A stretch of DNA of 39,135 bases, taken from the NCBI GenBank assembly GCA_028277985.1, contig JANQFG010000257.1, forward strand, positions 1 through 39,135, read 5' to 3'. A model generated the notes under the pieces. It did no database searches, had not been told where the DNA came from, and saw only the letters and a program-made list of their open reading frames with translations. Source of the stretch: a bacterium (GTDB lineage Bacteria; Desulfobacterota; DSWW01). The translations under genes and the position numbers were made by a program. This document shows, piece after piece, positions 26,459 through 35,056 of the stretch; within the stretch, counting starts at the first letter, position 1; every line of letters begins with the position of its first letter.

Positions 26459-26486
26459 ATAATACATGACCGAACGGGTCAGTCAA
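26459..26486 (-). promoter_or_regulatory. Sigma-70 promoter of TetR/acyltransferase genes
   Basis: On the minus strand TTGACT (26486-26481), a 16-bp spacer and TATTAT (26464-26459) form a good promoter directly in front of the TetR start codon. Confidence 0.7.
26467..26481. promoter_or_regulatory. Putative TetR operator within the promoter spacer
   Basis: TGACC-GAACG-GGTCA at 26467-26481 is a 5+5+5 palindrome filling the spacer between the -35 and -10 boxes. That position suits autorepression by the adjacent TetR protein. Confidence 0.65.
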
Positions 26487-26540
26487 GAAGAAAATGGCCC
26501 TGGACCAAAAAAACTGAAGGGGAAGGAGGGAATCGCTAAT

Positions 26541-27788
26541 TCATGCTCTGCGCTGTTGAGATATTTGAAAACCGTTGCGAACCAGGACCTTCAACGAGGT
26601 GGCCCATGCCCCCTCGTCGGGCTTGGTCGGCTTTCCTTCTGCGATCCTGGCGAGCTGTAGTTCGTACCAGCTGACATCCAGCATGAGCAGGGTATCGATC
26701 AACTCGACACCGGTGGTGATCCTGGGCTTGATCGGGCTGCGAACGTCTTCCCCTGCCAGAATCCGCTCCGGGAAGTCGGGATCAACCGCCAACGGCCGCG
26801 CCATCCCCACCACGTCTATTGCACCGTTCTCCACGGCCGATCTCATGCCCGCACAGGACCGAAACCCTCCCGTTACCATCAAGGGCGTATCGATCTGCTT
26901 TCTGACGGTCTCCGCATATTCCAGGAAATAGGCTTCGCGCTGTTTCGTACTTTCTTTCACGGCTCCTGTCATGGCAGGGCTCTCATACGTCCCTCCGGAG
27001 ACCTCGATCAAGTCCATGCCTTCTTCTGCGAGCTGCATGACTACATCCGACGACTCTTGTTCGCTGAATCCACCTCTCTGAAAATCAGCGGAATTCAACT
27101 TGATGCCGACGGGATACTCGTTTCCGACCACACCACGTATCGCGCGAAAGACCTCGAGAACGAAACGACGACGATTCTCAGGGGATCCTCCCCACGAATC
27201 GTTCCGCTGGTTGTGGAGGGGTGAAAGGAACTGGCTCACCAGATATCCGTGCGCCCCGTGAATCTGTACGCCTGTGAATCCCGCCTTCTTTGCGATTGCG
27301 GCCGTTCCGGCAAACCGCTGGATCAGCCCCTCGATTTCCTCTTCCCCGAGAGCCCGGGGTGTATTGAAGAATCTGTTCAACTTCGGCCCCAGGGGGATCG
27401 CCGAAGGCGCGACCGGCTCTTTCGACAGGAAACTCGGAATCTGCTTGCCCGGATGGTTCAGCTGCATCCACAGGTGGGCTCCGCGTCCGGTTCCTGCTCT
27501 GGCCCACGCCTCCAATGCAGGCAGATCCGTTTCGTCCTCCACCACAACATTCCGGGGTTCTCCTAAAGCCCTCTTGTCAATCATGACATTGCCGGTCATG
27601 GCTAACCCGAGCCCCCCTCGCGCCCAGGCCCCGTACAGCCGTTCCAGCTTCGCGTTCGGTCTGTGGTCCACCGTGGCCAGCACCTCGCTCATGGCAGATT
27701 TGGCGATCCGGTTCTTGAGTACTGCTCCGTTCGGCAACGTTAGGGGCTGATTGAGCACATTCTGAGAATCGGGTGACGAAGCCGACAT
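26541..27788 (-). CDS. NADH:flavin oxidoreductase / Old Yellow Enzyme family
   Basis: ATG 27788 has GAAGGAGGGAG upstream and gives a 415-residue protein; the frame is open to 27851 without a better start. It is a TIM-barrel FMN enzyme: LTLPNGAVLKNRIAKSAMSE at the N terminus, MQLNHPGKQ, the paired active-site His177/His180 in IHGAHGYLVSQFLSP, NQRNDSWGGS and the phosphate-binding end MVTGGF and VVGMARPLAVDPD. Such enzymes reduce alpha,beta-unsaturated carbonyls or related compounds using NAD(P)H. There is no C-terminal FeS/FAD extension as in the 2,4-dienoyl-CoA reductase type. It lies 17 bp downstream of the SDR gene in the same operon. Confidence 0.88.
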   Translation of the reverse strand: MSASSPDSQNVLNQPLTLPNGAVLKNRIAKSAMSEVLATVDHRPNAKLERLYGAWARGGLGLAMTGNVMIDKRALGEPRNVVVEDETDLPALEAWARAGTGRGAHLWMQLNHPGKQIPSFLSKEPVAPSAIPLGPKLNRFFNTPRALGEEEIEGLIQRFAGTAAIAKKAGFTGVQIHGAHGYLVSQFLSPLHNQRNDSWGGSPENRRRFVLEVFRAIRGVVGNEYPVGIKLNSADFQRGGFSEQESSDVVMQLAEEGMDLIEVSGGTYESPAMTGAVKESTKQREAYFLEYAETVRKQIDTPLMVTGGFRSCAGMRSAVENGAIDVVGMARPLAVDPDFPERILAGEDVRSPIKPRITTGVELIDTLLMLDVSWYELQLARIAEGKPTKPDEGAWATSLKVLVRNGFQISQQRRA

Positions 27789-27805
27789 GTGGACTCCCTC
27801 CTTCT

Positions 27806-28531
27806 CTACCAGCGTTCGACCCAAGGACGCACGTCCAGCTCGAAAGTCCACGCGTTGCGGGGCTGGTCGTACAGCATGACATAGTTCTCGGCCAGATCAT
27901 CAGGGACGACGACACCCTCCTTTGCCTTGAGGTCGTCAAAGCCCGGGAAGTTCTGCCTGATCCACTCCGTATCCACGGCGGCGTCAATGATGACGTGCGC
28001 CACGTGGATGTTCTGGGGGCCGAGCTCCCGCGCCATGCTCTGTGCCAGCGCCCTCAGACCGTGCTTGGCACTGGCAAAGGCAGCGAAACCGGCCGAGCCT
28101 CGGACACTGGCGGTGGCGCCGGTGAACAGAATGGTGCCCCGACCGCGCTTTGTCATATAGCGAGCTGCCTCGCGACCCGTAAGGAACCCGGCGAAGCAGG
28201 CCATCTCCCAGATCTTATAGAACTTGCGGGTATCGGTTTCCAAGATCCCCAGAGGAACATTCGCCCCGATGTTGAACACCACCACGTCGACCTCACCGAT
28301 GTCTCTTTCGATCCTGGCGAAAAGATCTACGATGGCCTCCTCTTTGCGCGCATCACAGCTGAAGGCGTGAGCCTTGTGGCCGGCGGCTGCGAGGTCCTCC
28401 ACGAGCGACACGAGCTTGTCACCGTTCCGCCTCGCTGCGCAGACCGTCAATCCCCGTTGGGCAAACTTGCGCACGATTGCGCTTCCTATGGCGTCACCTG
28501 CGCCTACAATGAGGGCCACCTTCTCTGTCAT
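27806..28531 (-). CDS. Short-chain dehydrogenase/reductase (SDR) family protein with atypical catalytic site
   Basis: ATG 28531 has AAGGAG 9-14 bases upstream and gives a 241-residue protein; the longer frame from 28570 adds no family sequence. The Rossmann N terminus is present (VALIVGAGDAIGSAIV), as are an Asp near residue 60, NIGAN near 87-91 and the strand TILFTGATAS. In the YxxxK position the sequence is F152-ASA-K156, so the usual catalytic Tyr is Phe. I recall related SDRs with TGATAS...FAAFASAK that share this substitution, so it may be a subfamily trait rather than damage. The gene is first in an operon with the OYE gene and has a promoter just upstream. Confidence 0.85.
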   Translation of the reverse strand: MTEKVALIVGAGDAIGSAIVRKFAQRGLTVCAARRNGDKLVSLVEDLAAAGHKAHAFSCDARKEEAIVDLFARIERDIGEVDVVVFNIGANVPLGILETDTRKFYKIWEMACFAGFLTGREAARYMTKRGRGTILFTGATASVRGSAGFAAFASAKHGLRALAQSMARELGPQNIHVAHVIIDAAVDTEWIRQNFPGFDDLKAKEGVVVPDDLAENYVMLYDQPRNAWTFELDVRPWVERW

Positions 28532-28565
28532 GGGATCTGCTCCTTCGTTTCGTTCGGACGGAGCA

Positions 28566-28595
28566 AGCATAGGAGGTGTTTCGATTCCGTGTCAA
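28566..28595 (-). promoter_or_regulatory. Sigma-70 promoter of the SDR-OYE operon
   Basis: On the minus strand TTGACA (28595-28590), an 18-bp spacer and TATGCT (28571-28566) lie about 35 bp before the SDR start codon. Confidence 0.65.
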
Positions 28596-28658
28596 TGCTG
28601 AACATCCCGCATCATTGAACCGTCCACATGTACTTTCAGAAGAAACTGTCGAAACGTA

Positions 28659-28686
28659 TTGACATAACAGTTTTATTTATTATAGA
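28659..28686 (+). promoter_or_regulatory. Sigma-70 promoter of the Cys-rich repeat lipoprotein
   Basis: TTGACA at 28659-28664, a 16-bp AT-rich spacer and TATAGA at 28681-28686 lie about 50 bp before the lipoprotein start codon and diverge from the SDR promoter. Confidence 0.75.
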
Positions 28687-28737
28687 CTGCACGATGTCTG
28701 TTCCGCCGAAGACACAACTTCAACGCAGGGGGATACA

Positions 28738-31335
28738 ATGGAAGGCACGCAGCAGAGAGGGTCACGGGAGAACCGGTCGAGGGCGAAGGCAGGAAAGAAG
28801 TCCGCTTGTATTCTTATTCTCTTCCTCCTGTTGCCCGCCGCCTGCGACACCTGCGTCACCGGAACGGTTTCCCAGGAGGGCGTGCCGCTGGAGGGCGTGC
28901 GTGTTGAGTTGAATGGTGACGGATGTCCGGACGTTCATCGTTACACGAACCCGTATGGAGAGTATTGCTTCGAAGATCTGCCGACGGATCAGAACTGTGT
29001 GCTCAGCGCCTGGTTCGACGAGCACATGGAGGTACCCTTCAACACGGGCGAACAGCTCGCCGCATGTGGCTCAGGTTTCTGCCGGGTGATGGACCTCACG
29101 TTCATGTGCGAGGTTCAGGACCCCCTGGAACCGAATAACGCCTTCGAATACGCGTCCATGGTGGACCTCCCGTATTCGACCCCCCTCACCGCACTCTGCC
29201 CAAGGGGAGACGTGGATTTCTACCGTGTCGAGATCGCCGAGGCGGGGAAGGTGCTGGTAGCTGAGACCTTCTATCCGGGGACGGGCAGTTATCTGGACAC
29301 CTATATTGGGCTGATGGACAGCGAGTTCAACATTCTGGAGACGGATGACCGGGGTGGTAGCGGGTCCTACTCAAAACTCGTCTATCTCGTTCCTGAAGTC
29401 GGCATCTACTACGTCGCGGTGACCCGTGATCGTGACTACGGGTTCACTGGAGATCATCGTTCCTACGGTGTGTACGGGCTCGACATCCGGCTGGCGGAGC
29501 CCGGCTGCGCAAGGGTGATCGTCAGGGAAAACGGTCAGCCCCTCGAAGGCACGTCGGTGCGGACTTTGAACTATCCTTATGAGTACTGCGACACCGATGC
29601 CAGTGGGAGTTGTTGCTTCGATTCCGTCTTGGGAGACGAGGAGTGCTACAGGGTCTACCATCCGTCCACCTCGGACCGGCTGGAGCTATGCATCACACCG
29701 GAGGACCCCGGCACCTGTCAGCAGGGGAACTGCGCAGAGTTCATCGCGGATTTCAATTATACGTGTGTCAGAGGAACCGTCACACGTAATGGACAGCCCG
29801 TCGATGAAGCCAGAGTGAGAGGCCCCTACGGTAGTGCATACACCGGGACGGATGGTCTCTATTGCCTGCGGGCAGCCGAAGGCAAGGATGCAGAAATAAG
29901 TGTAAGGGACCCGGTCATGTGCGAGTATCATTATGGTGTGGTCCTGACAGGGGCGGACGGATCCTGTACGAATGGAGGTTGCGATCCTCTGGATTTCGAA
30001 TTGCCCGATCTTTCGTGCGTCGAGGTAACGGTCGTGAGGGATGGTGAACCTGTTGAGGCTGCACGGATCTATACGCCAAGCGGTTGCCAGTACAGCGTCA
30101 TGACAGGAGCAGACGGCAAGGCATGCTTCCCTGCCGAGACAGGAGAAGAATTGCTCCTGAGAGTAGAGGATCCCATGTTCGACGAGGAGAAATACGCGAT
30201 TGTCCAACCCATAGAAGGCGGAACCTGTGAAGAGGGAGGCTGTACAAAGACCACGATCACCCTTACAGGTAAGGCATGCGCAAGCGGCACCGTCTACGGG
30301 TGGGACGGGGAGCCGGCCGCGAACGTTTCTGTGCGTCGTGGGGACTACGGTACCGGCAATCGGACGCAGACGGACGAAAACGGACACTACTGCATCACTG
30401 TGCCGAAAGGCGAATCAGTGGACCTGAGGTTTCTGGATGTCGTCTATGATGAATATCGGACCCGCTATGTCACCGCTCACGAAGGTGGATCCTGTGAGCT
30501 GGGCCCCTGTGCACCCCTTGACGTGACCTTCCCGGCCGCGAGTTGCATGTCGGGTAGGATCACCCGGGCGGACGGGGAGCCGCCCATCGGAACCAGGGTC
30601 TGCCTTCGTCCCTGGAACAGCACCTGTGTCGAGCCCGACCAGGAAGGGCTGTATTGTCTGAGGGCGCCGGTCCAGGAGCAGGCCGAAATCCTCGTCGAAG
30701 ACTTCGTCGCCGGGATTCGGGAGGACCAGTACGTTTACACCGGCGCGGCCACCACCTGCTCTGAAGGAGGCTGCACGGAGTTCAACTTCGAGCTGCCCGG
30801 GGTGGCCTGCGTGAACGGAGTCGTGACGCGGGACAGCGGGAACGGTACCGGCAACCTGCCCGAAGAGGGCGCCCAGGTTTGCCTCGGCTACACCCAGAAT
30901 TTCTGCGTCGAGACGGGCACGACAGGGGACTACTGCCTTCCGGCAGAGACAAGTTCTTCCGAACATGTCGAAGTAGTGGATCCTGTTCTCGGAGAAACCA
31001 CGTACGGCCATGTGAACACCAACGCCACCGGATCCTGCGGCGAGGGCGATTGCGTGGCGTTGGACCTTCAACTCCCGGCGATCACCTGTATCAGCGGTGT
31101 GGTGCGGGAAGGCACGACACCCCTGGAAGGGGCGGAGGTCTCCAATAGGTACACTACCGTGTACACGGATCAACAAGGCCGCTACTGTGTTCCGACCCTC
31201 GCAGATCGTGACGGTTTTTACCTTCTAGCCGAGCATCCCGCCGAGGGCACCTACATTGTCGAGCACCCCGACGTAGGCAACGGAGGCAGCTGCAACGAGG
31301 GAGGCTGCACCACTCAGGACTTCACGTTTGACTGA
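28738..31335 (+). CDS. Lipoprotein with eight Cys-rich CarboxypepD_reg-like repeats and one PPC domain
   Basis: AGGGGGATAC precedes the ATG. The 865-residue product has a long positive N-region, a hydrophobic core and lipobox LPAA-Cys36. Eight units of about 85 residues follow, each with the pattern C.sG.V...G.P.eGa.V, a middle YC (GxYCL/F/V), a late GSC..GGC and a beta end (DF.F or similar). Between units 1 and 2 lies a PPC-like module (DPLEPNNAFEYA, DVDFYRVEIAEAGKVLV, GIYYVAVTRD). The GxPxxGAxVxxxxxxxxxTDxxGxYC design matches carboxypeptidase regulatory-like (transthyretin-fold) domains. The regularly placed Cys suggest two disulfides per repeat, so an oxidising outer surface. It is probably a stalk or adhesin. 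Confidence 0.87.
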   Translation: MEGTQQRGSRENRSRAKAGKKSACILILFLLLPAACDTCVTGTVSQEGVPLEGVRVELNGDGCPDVHRYTNPYGEYCFEDLPTDQNCVLSAWFDEHMEVPFNTGEQLAACGSGFCRVMDLTFMCEVQDPLEPNNAFEYASMVDLPYSTPLTALCPRGDVDFYRVEIAEAGKVLVAETFYPGTGSYLDTYIGLMDSEFNILETDDRGGSGSYSKLVYLVPEVGIYYVAVTRDRDYGFTGDHRSYGVYGLDIRLAEPGCARVIVRENGQPLEGTSVRTLNYPYEYCDTDASGSCCFDSVLGDEECYRVYHPSTSDRLELCITPEDPGTCQQGNCAEFIADFNYTCVRGTVTRNGQPVDEARVRGPYGSAYTGTDGLYCLRAAEGKDAEISVRDPVMCEYHYGVVLTGADGSCTNGGCDPLDFELPDLSCVEVTVVRDGEPVEAARIYTPSGCQYSVMTGADGKACFPAETGEELLLRVEDPMFDEEKYAIVQPIEGGTCEEGGCTKTTITLTGKACASGTVYGWDGEPAANVSVRRGDYGTGNRTQTDENGHYCITVPKGESVDLRFLDVVYDEYRTRYVTAHEGGSCELGPCAPLDVTFPAASCMSGRITRADGEPPIGTRVCLRPWNSTCVEPDQEGLYCLRAPVQEQAEILVEDFVAGIREDQYVYTGAATTCSEGGCTEFNFELPGVACVNGVVTRDSGNGTGNLPEEGAQVCLGYTQNFCVETGTTGDYCLPAETSSSEHVEVVDPVLGETTYGHVNTNATGSCGEGDCVALDLQLPAITCISGVVREGTTPLEGAEVSNRYTTVYTDQQGRYCVPTLADRDGFYLLAEHPAEGTYIVEHPDVGNGGSCNEGGCTTQDFTFD

Positions 31336-32276
31336 TGAAATATCAACGGTCCTTGCTGAGGCTTCTTGCCATCCTGATCGGCATACTTCCCGGGGTCCTC
31401 GTTTTCTGGTGGGCGGCAGACCGGGAAGAGCGGGAAATCCCGTCGCACTATCGAACCTCGTCGGATCTGGAGCGGTTCGCGGAATCGGCGGACATCCGTG
31501 TTCTCATGGTCGGGAACAGCCTCACTCACTATAATCAACTCGATCAACTGTTCGAGAAGCTTGCCGAGGCGGCCCCTCCGGGCGGGATAGACATTTGCGC
31601 GGTGCGAATCACCCCCGGCGGCTACAATCTCGCGCAACATCGATCCGACCTCCTGGACGAGCACCGAGATCCGGTCCTCCGAAAGGCATTGGTTTCCGGC
31701 CCCGAAGGGGTTCGGGCCTGGGACTTTGTGGTCCTGCAGGAACAAAGCCAGACACCCGGCTTTGATAGCATGAACCCTGAATGGAGAGACCTCTCGGCGG
31801 CCGCGGCTACGATCCATGACATTGCGGCCAAGGGCGGGGCGACCACCGTGTTGCTCATGACTTGGGGCTTCTGGAACGGTGACTTCTACCACCTTCCCCT
31901 CTATCCGGACTTCATGACGATGAGTCGCCGTCTGGAGGCGGGATACCTTCTGCTGGCCGGCCAGCTTGCGTCCTCGAGCGCGAATCGGTGTCTCGTCGCG
32001 CCCGCCGGGGTCGCCTTCCGAGCGGTATTCGAAGAAGAACATGCGATGGGAATCGACCCGAAGGCGAAGGGGTCTCTTTTTCGTGGTCTCTATGCCGACG
32101 ATCGACACCCGACGCTTGCCGGATCCTATCTGGCCGCGGCGGTCTTGGTGGGGACGATCCTGGCCGTACCCGTGGAGCCGGCGACCTGGGTCCCGCATGG
32201 TCTCGACCCGGATGTTGCCGCCCGCCTCAGACGCATCGCCGATGACGTGGTGAGGGGCAGTGATAGGAAATATTGA
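31335..32276 (+). CDS. SGNH/GDSL-like hydrolase with N-terminal membrane anchor
   Basis: The ATG overlaps the lipoprotein stop by one base (TGATG), a strong sign of translational coupling. The 313-residue product has an N-terminal membrane helix (residues ~7-26), then VLMVGNSLTHYN with Ser62 as the block-I nucleophile, a LQEQSQ strand, and late DDRHPTLAGSYLAA holding the Asp-x-x-His pair of block V. This is the SGNH esterase/deacetylase pattern, here in the branch with GNSLT. It is likely a periplasmic or surface esterase acting on a glycan or lipid; the substrate is unknown. It is linked to the repeat lipoprotein. Confidence 0.82.
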   Translation: MKYQRSLLRLLAILIGILPGVLVFWWAADREEREIPSHYRTSSDLERFAESADIRVLMVGNSLTHYNQLDQLFEKLAEAAPPGGIDICAVRITPGGYNLAQHRSDLLDEHRDPVLRKALVSGPEGVRAWDFVVLQEQSQTPGFDSMNPEWRDLSAAAATIHDIAAKGGATTVLLMTWGFWNGDFYHLPLYPDFMTMSRRLEAGYLLLAGQLASSSANRCLVAPAGVAFRAVFEEEHAMGIDPKAKGSLFRGLYADDRHPTLAGSYLAAAVLVGTILAVPVEPATWVPHGLDPDVAARLRRIADDVVRGSDRKY

Positions 32277-32333
32277 TCGTGTAGATAGGTAGCTCCGGCG
32301 GCCCCTGATTCCGCGCTGCAAGCGACCGTGCTC

Positions 32334-34439
32334 TCACCACGACACGATGAAGACGTAGTCCCACCAGGTGATCCAGGGCTCCCCGTCGGGCCGGTCGTCG
32401 ATGATCACGGCGACACCGTACACACCGGCCGGTAAGGCGGTCGTGATCAGGCTCGTTTCCGGCAGCGATCCCAACGGCCCGCTTACAATCGGGAACAGAT
32501 GCGGCTGGGTTCCAACCAGGAGTAGGAACCAAGACTCCATGGGCGTGCGCGCGAAATCCCCGGCATCGACCGAAAGGGTCACGTTTACCCTGTCCAACGG
32601 CGTCACCACGAGCAAGTCGTCCACGCCGTTCGCCTTCACGTCTACGGTTACGTCGGTCATCGGCGTGCCTACAAACTCGTCCGCGCCCATGTCGTAGGCC
32701 GCGTTCTGGGGCCTCGTATCTCCGTCGATGTCGTCCGCCGGGAACTCGGGCGGACCACTGGCCGGATCCCCGGCGTCGATGCACGGGGAGACATTCAGCA
32801 GATGGTGGCCGGATGAATCCACAAACCGGGGAGGCTCGTCCATGTTTCCGGTGCCCGGCCAGCCACCTTGAATGTCCGAATACGTGGCCTCCACCGGCTC
32901 CGTACCGATGATCCCGATCGCACTAGGCCCGCTCGAGGTCCGGTTCGCCCAGAGAATGCTGTTCTCGATCGTCGCCGAACCATGAAGGAACTGGATACCG
33001 GCCCCGCCCACCGCCGAGATGTTGTTGCGCAACGTGGCGTTGACCAGGGTGAGATCGGTCGACTGGACGTAGATGCCTCCGCCCGATCGGTCGGTGTGGG
33101 TGCCGTTCGAGCGGTTGCCGAGTACGGCCGTGTTGACCAACCGAACCGGCGACATCAGGGTCGACAGTCCTCCCCCCCCGAAGTCCGCCGTGTTGCGCTG
33201 TACGAGACAGCGCTCCAGCTCGAGATCGGATCCGTCTACCACCGAGATCCCGCCGCCGTACTGCTCGGCCGTGTTGTCGTTGAACTCCGAGTCGGTGGCC
33301 GTCACCGGCGCCCATGCCTCGGCACTGATGCCTCCTCCGTGACTCCGGGCCGTGTTGCCGGAGACGACCGCGTTCGTCAGAGTGAGGGAGGTGAACGCGC
33401 CGGAGCGGACGCCCCCGCCCTGGAAGCCGGAAGTGTTGTCCGCAATGGTGGTGCTCTCGACGGTGACGGTGGCGCCCGCCAGGTACATGCCGCCCCCGTC
33501 GTTGACCGCCTCGTTCTCGAGGATGTCCGAACCGGTCAGAGTGGAAGTCCCCCCTTCCAGGTACAACCCGGCACCCTGGTGGGCTTCGTTTTCCCGCACC
33601 GTGGACGAGGATAGTTCGAACGCGTCCCCTGCGTAGATCCCCCCGCCGATCTCCTCCGCATGATTGTCCCGCACGGTGCAGCCGTCGAGAGTCGCGTCCG
33701 AGCCGCTGTCGGCGTAGAGCCCCCCGCCTGAGGCGTCGAACGCTACGACGGCCCAGTTCCCCTCCAGTACCGAGTCCTGGAACATCGCGACGGAGGACTC
33801 CAGGTACACTCCCGCACCGTACCGCGTCGCAAAGTTCGAACTGATCGTGGTCCGGGTGAAGGTGGGTGCACCGCCGATGCACGCGATCCCGCCGCCGTTG
33901 GTGTGGTACGACCGGTTGCCGTCCACGGTACAGTCCTCGATGACCGCGTTCGAGTCCTCCATGAGGATCCCGCCGCCGTGCCCCTCAACCCGGTTTTCCT
34001 CGACCACACAGTTGCGCACCGTGGGCGAGGCGTCGTCTATGAAGATCCCGCCCCCACCCCTGCCGTAGATCGAGAGGCTCCCCCTGCCGCCGGTGATCGT
34101 GAATCCCTCGAGGACCGAGTCCGGTCCTTCTCCGTTCGCAAACGTCACGATGCTGTCCAGCACGAGCGTATCCGTGGGGTCACCAATGATGGTCACATCA
34201 GGTCCGTTGCGGGACTGCACGGTGATCGGTTTTCCCAGGAAGTCGATCTCCTCCTCGTACGTCCCGTCGCACACGTTCAGCACACGGCCGTCAGCCGCCG
34301 CGTTGATGGCCGATTGGATCGTGGAGTAGGTGCAGCCGAAGGGACAGACGTCACAGGGAGGTGCGCCAGCACTTCGCCCCGCGGACACGAGAACGATCAA
34401 TACGATCGAGACAAACACAACCCCCCTTCGTCCAGCCAT
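32334..34439 (-). CDS. Secreted right-handed beta-helix protein
   Basis: ATG 34439 has GGAGGAGGG upstream and gives a 701-residue protein with a signal peptide (GVVFVSIVLIVLVSAGRSAGA). CPFGCTYSTIQSAINAAADG is the start of the pectate-lyase-like/DUF1565 class of beta-helices. About 15 turns of ~22-30 residues follow, each with GGGI(Y/F), then (S/T)x(I/V)xxNxA, the pattern of surface adhesins and polymorphic-OMP-like proteins. Near the end are DAGDPA, the DIDGD motif and MGADEF, then a separate beta domain to WWDYVFIVSW. No lyase active site is visible, so binding is more likely than catalysis. It is convergent with the SGNH gene. Confidence 0.85.
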   Translation of the reverse strand: MAGRRGVVFVSIVLIVLVSAGRSAGAPPCDVCPFGCTYSTIQSAINAAADGRVLNVCDGTYEEEIDFLGKPITVQSRNGPDVTIIGDPTDTLVLDSIVTFANGEGPDSVLEGFTITGGRGSLSIYGRGGGGIFIDDASPTVRNCVVEENRVEGHGGGILMEDSNAVIEDCTVDGNRSYHTNGGGIACIGGAPTFTRTTISSNFATRYGAGVYLESSVAMFQDSVLEGNWAVVAFDASGGGLYADSGSDATLDGCTVRDNHAEEIGGGIYAGDAFELSSSTVRENEAHQGAGLYLEGGTSTLTGSDILENEAVNDGGGMYLAGATVTVESTTIADNTSGFQGGGVRSGAFTSLTLTNAVVSGNTARSHGGGISAEAWAPVTATDSEFNDNTAEQYGGGISVVDGSDLELERCLVQRNTADFGGGGLSTLMSPVRLVNTAVLGNRSNGTHTDRSGGGIYVQSTDLTLVNATLRNNISAVGGAGIQFLHGSATIENSILWANRTSSGPSAIGIIGTEPVEATYSDIQGGWPGTGNMDEPPRFVDSSGHHLLNVSPCIDAGDPASGPPEFPADDIDGDTRPQNAAYDMGADEFVGTPMTDVTVDVKANGVDDLLVVTPLDRVNVTLSVDAGDFARTPMESWFLLLVGTQPHLFPIVSGPLGSLPETSLITTALPAGVYGVAVIIDDRPDGEPWITWWDYVFIVSW

Positions 34440-34667
34440 GGAAACCCTCCTCCGGGCCCGTTTCCCGGCCCGTGTGCCTCCGACGTTCACCCCACAAATC
34501 GATAATAATATTGTTTTGATTGGCAACAGGGTACGACAGAAGGGACTTTTGTGTCAAAGAGAAAGAGGTCCCGCACGTTGTGGCTTGCGGCGGCGGGGAC
34601 AGAATGGATAGAAAGCAACGACTACGGCTCGGGATCGGATCGCGAGTGGAGTCCGAAGTATGAGCAA

Positions 34668-34702
34668 GAAAAAACAAAAACCAGCCGCCGAAGCGACTGG
34701 TT
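34668..34702 (-). terminator. Intrinsic terminator of the former tRNA-Pro transcript
   Basis: On the minus strand AACCAGTCGC, a TTCG tetraloop and GCGGCTGGTT form a 10-bp stem (one G-T), followed by TTTTTGTTTTTT. It lies about 24 bases after the CCA end of the tRNA fragment, as expected for a real tRNA gene. Confidence 0.88.
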
Positions 34703-34725
34703 TCGCTGGGAACTCCAAGATGGGA

Positions 34726-34772
34726 TGGTCGGGAAGCGGGGATTTGAACCCCGGACCTCATGCTCCCGAAGC
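34726..34772 (-). tRNA. 3' half of tRNA-Pro(CGG), probable attachment-site scar
   Basis: Reading the minus strand, the sequence gives anticodon loop TTCGGGA (anticodon CGG), 3' anticodon-stem strand GCATG, variable region AGGTC, T-arm CGGGG-TTCAAAT-CCCCG, acceptor strand CTTCCCG, A and encoded CCA. The 5' half is absent: only two bases of the 5' anticodon stem strand (GC) remain before unrelated sequence. The 5' acceptor CGGGAAG is not found. Such 3' halves mark the far end of elements that integrate into tRNA genes. The element would lie to the right, with the intact tRNA beyond the window. Confidence 0.8.
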
Positions 34773-34897
34773 TTCGAAAAACCAAGCACAAATTGGCTAA
34801 AAGCAGTAATCAAATCAACACGTTAGACCCGATCACCTCTCCACCGCAAGCAAGTTCTTCCTGACAGGCATAAGTCGTTGGAACTACTTTGAAAATG

Positions 34898-34958
34898 CGT
34901 TCGGCTTACGTTCGGCTGCACTTCGAAGGACATCGATTCTGTCACAGTACTGTCACAG
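34898..34958. repeat. Two pairs of 11-bp-period direct repeats near the att scar
   Basis: CGTTCGGCT occurs at 34898-34906 and 34909-34917. CTGTCACAG occurs at 34939-34947 and 34950-34958. Both pairs repeat every 11 bp, about one helical turn. Sites of this kind near att ends often bind integrase arms or Xis-like factors; they could also be operator sites. Confidence 0.5.
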
Positions 34959-35056
34959 AAGAAGCTCGCCGACACCATATTGGCCCACACGAGAGGCCAG
35001 GGAGAGTGAAACCTGCACGAAATCCCTATAACAGGTTCACACATTTCAAAATTGTG

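Noticed and set aside
27773..28618. 281-residue plus-strand ORF over the SDR gene
   Set aside because: Antisense to an evident Rossmann protein; no domain.
32868..33614. Long plus-strand ORF inside the beta-helix gene
   Set aside because: It is antisense to a protein with clear beta-helix repeats and a signal peptide; its own sequence has no domain and is Arg/Gly-rich, as expected for a GC-rich shadow frame.
32334..34439. Repeated DNA in the beta-helix gene as a possible CRISPR or satellite
   Set aside because: The periodicity follows codons of GGGIY turns with variable lengths and no constant repeat/spacer pattern. No CRISPR array was found anywhere in the window.
34822..34850. Minus-strand GGAGAGGTG...GGTCTAACG resembles the 5' half of a tRNA-Ser
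   Set aside because: The anticodon stem cannot pair, there is no matching 3' half, and its acceptor does not pair with the tRNA-Pro end nearby. It may be a relic but is not supported.
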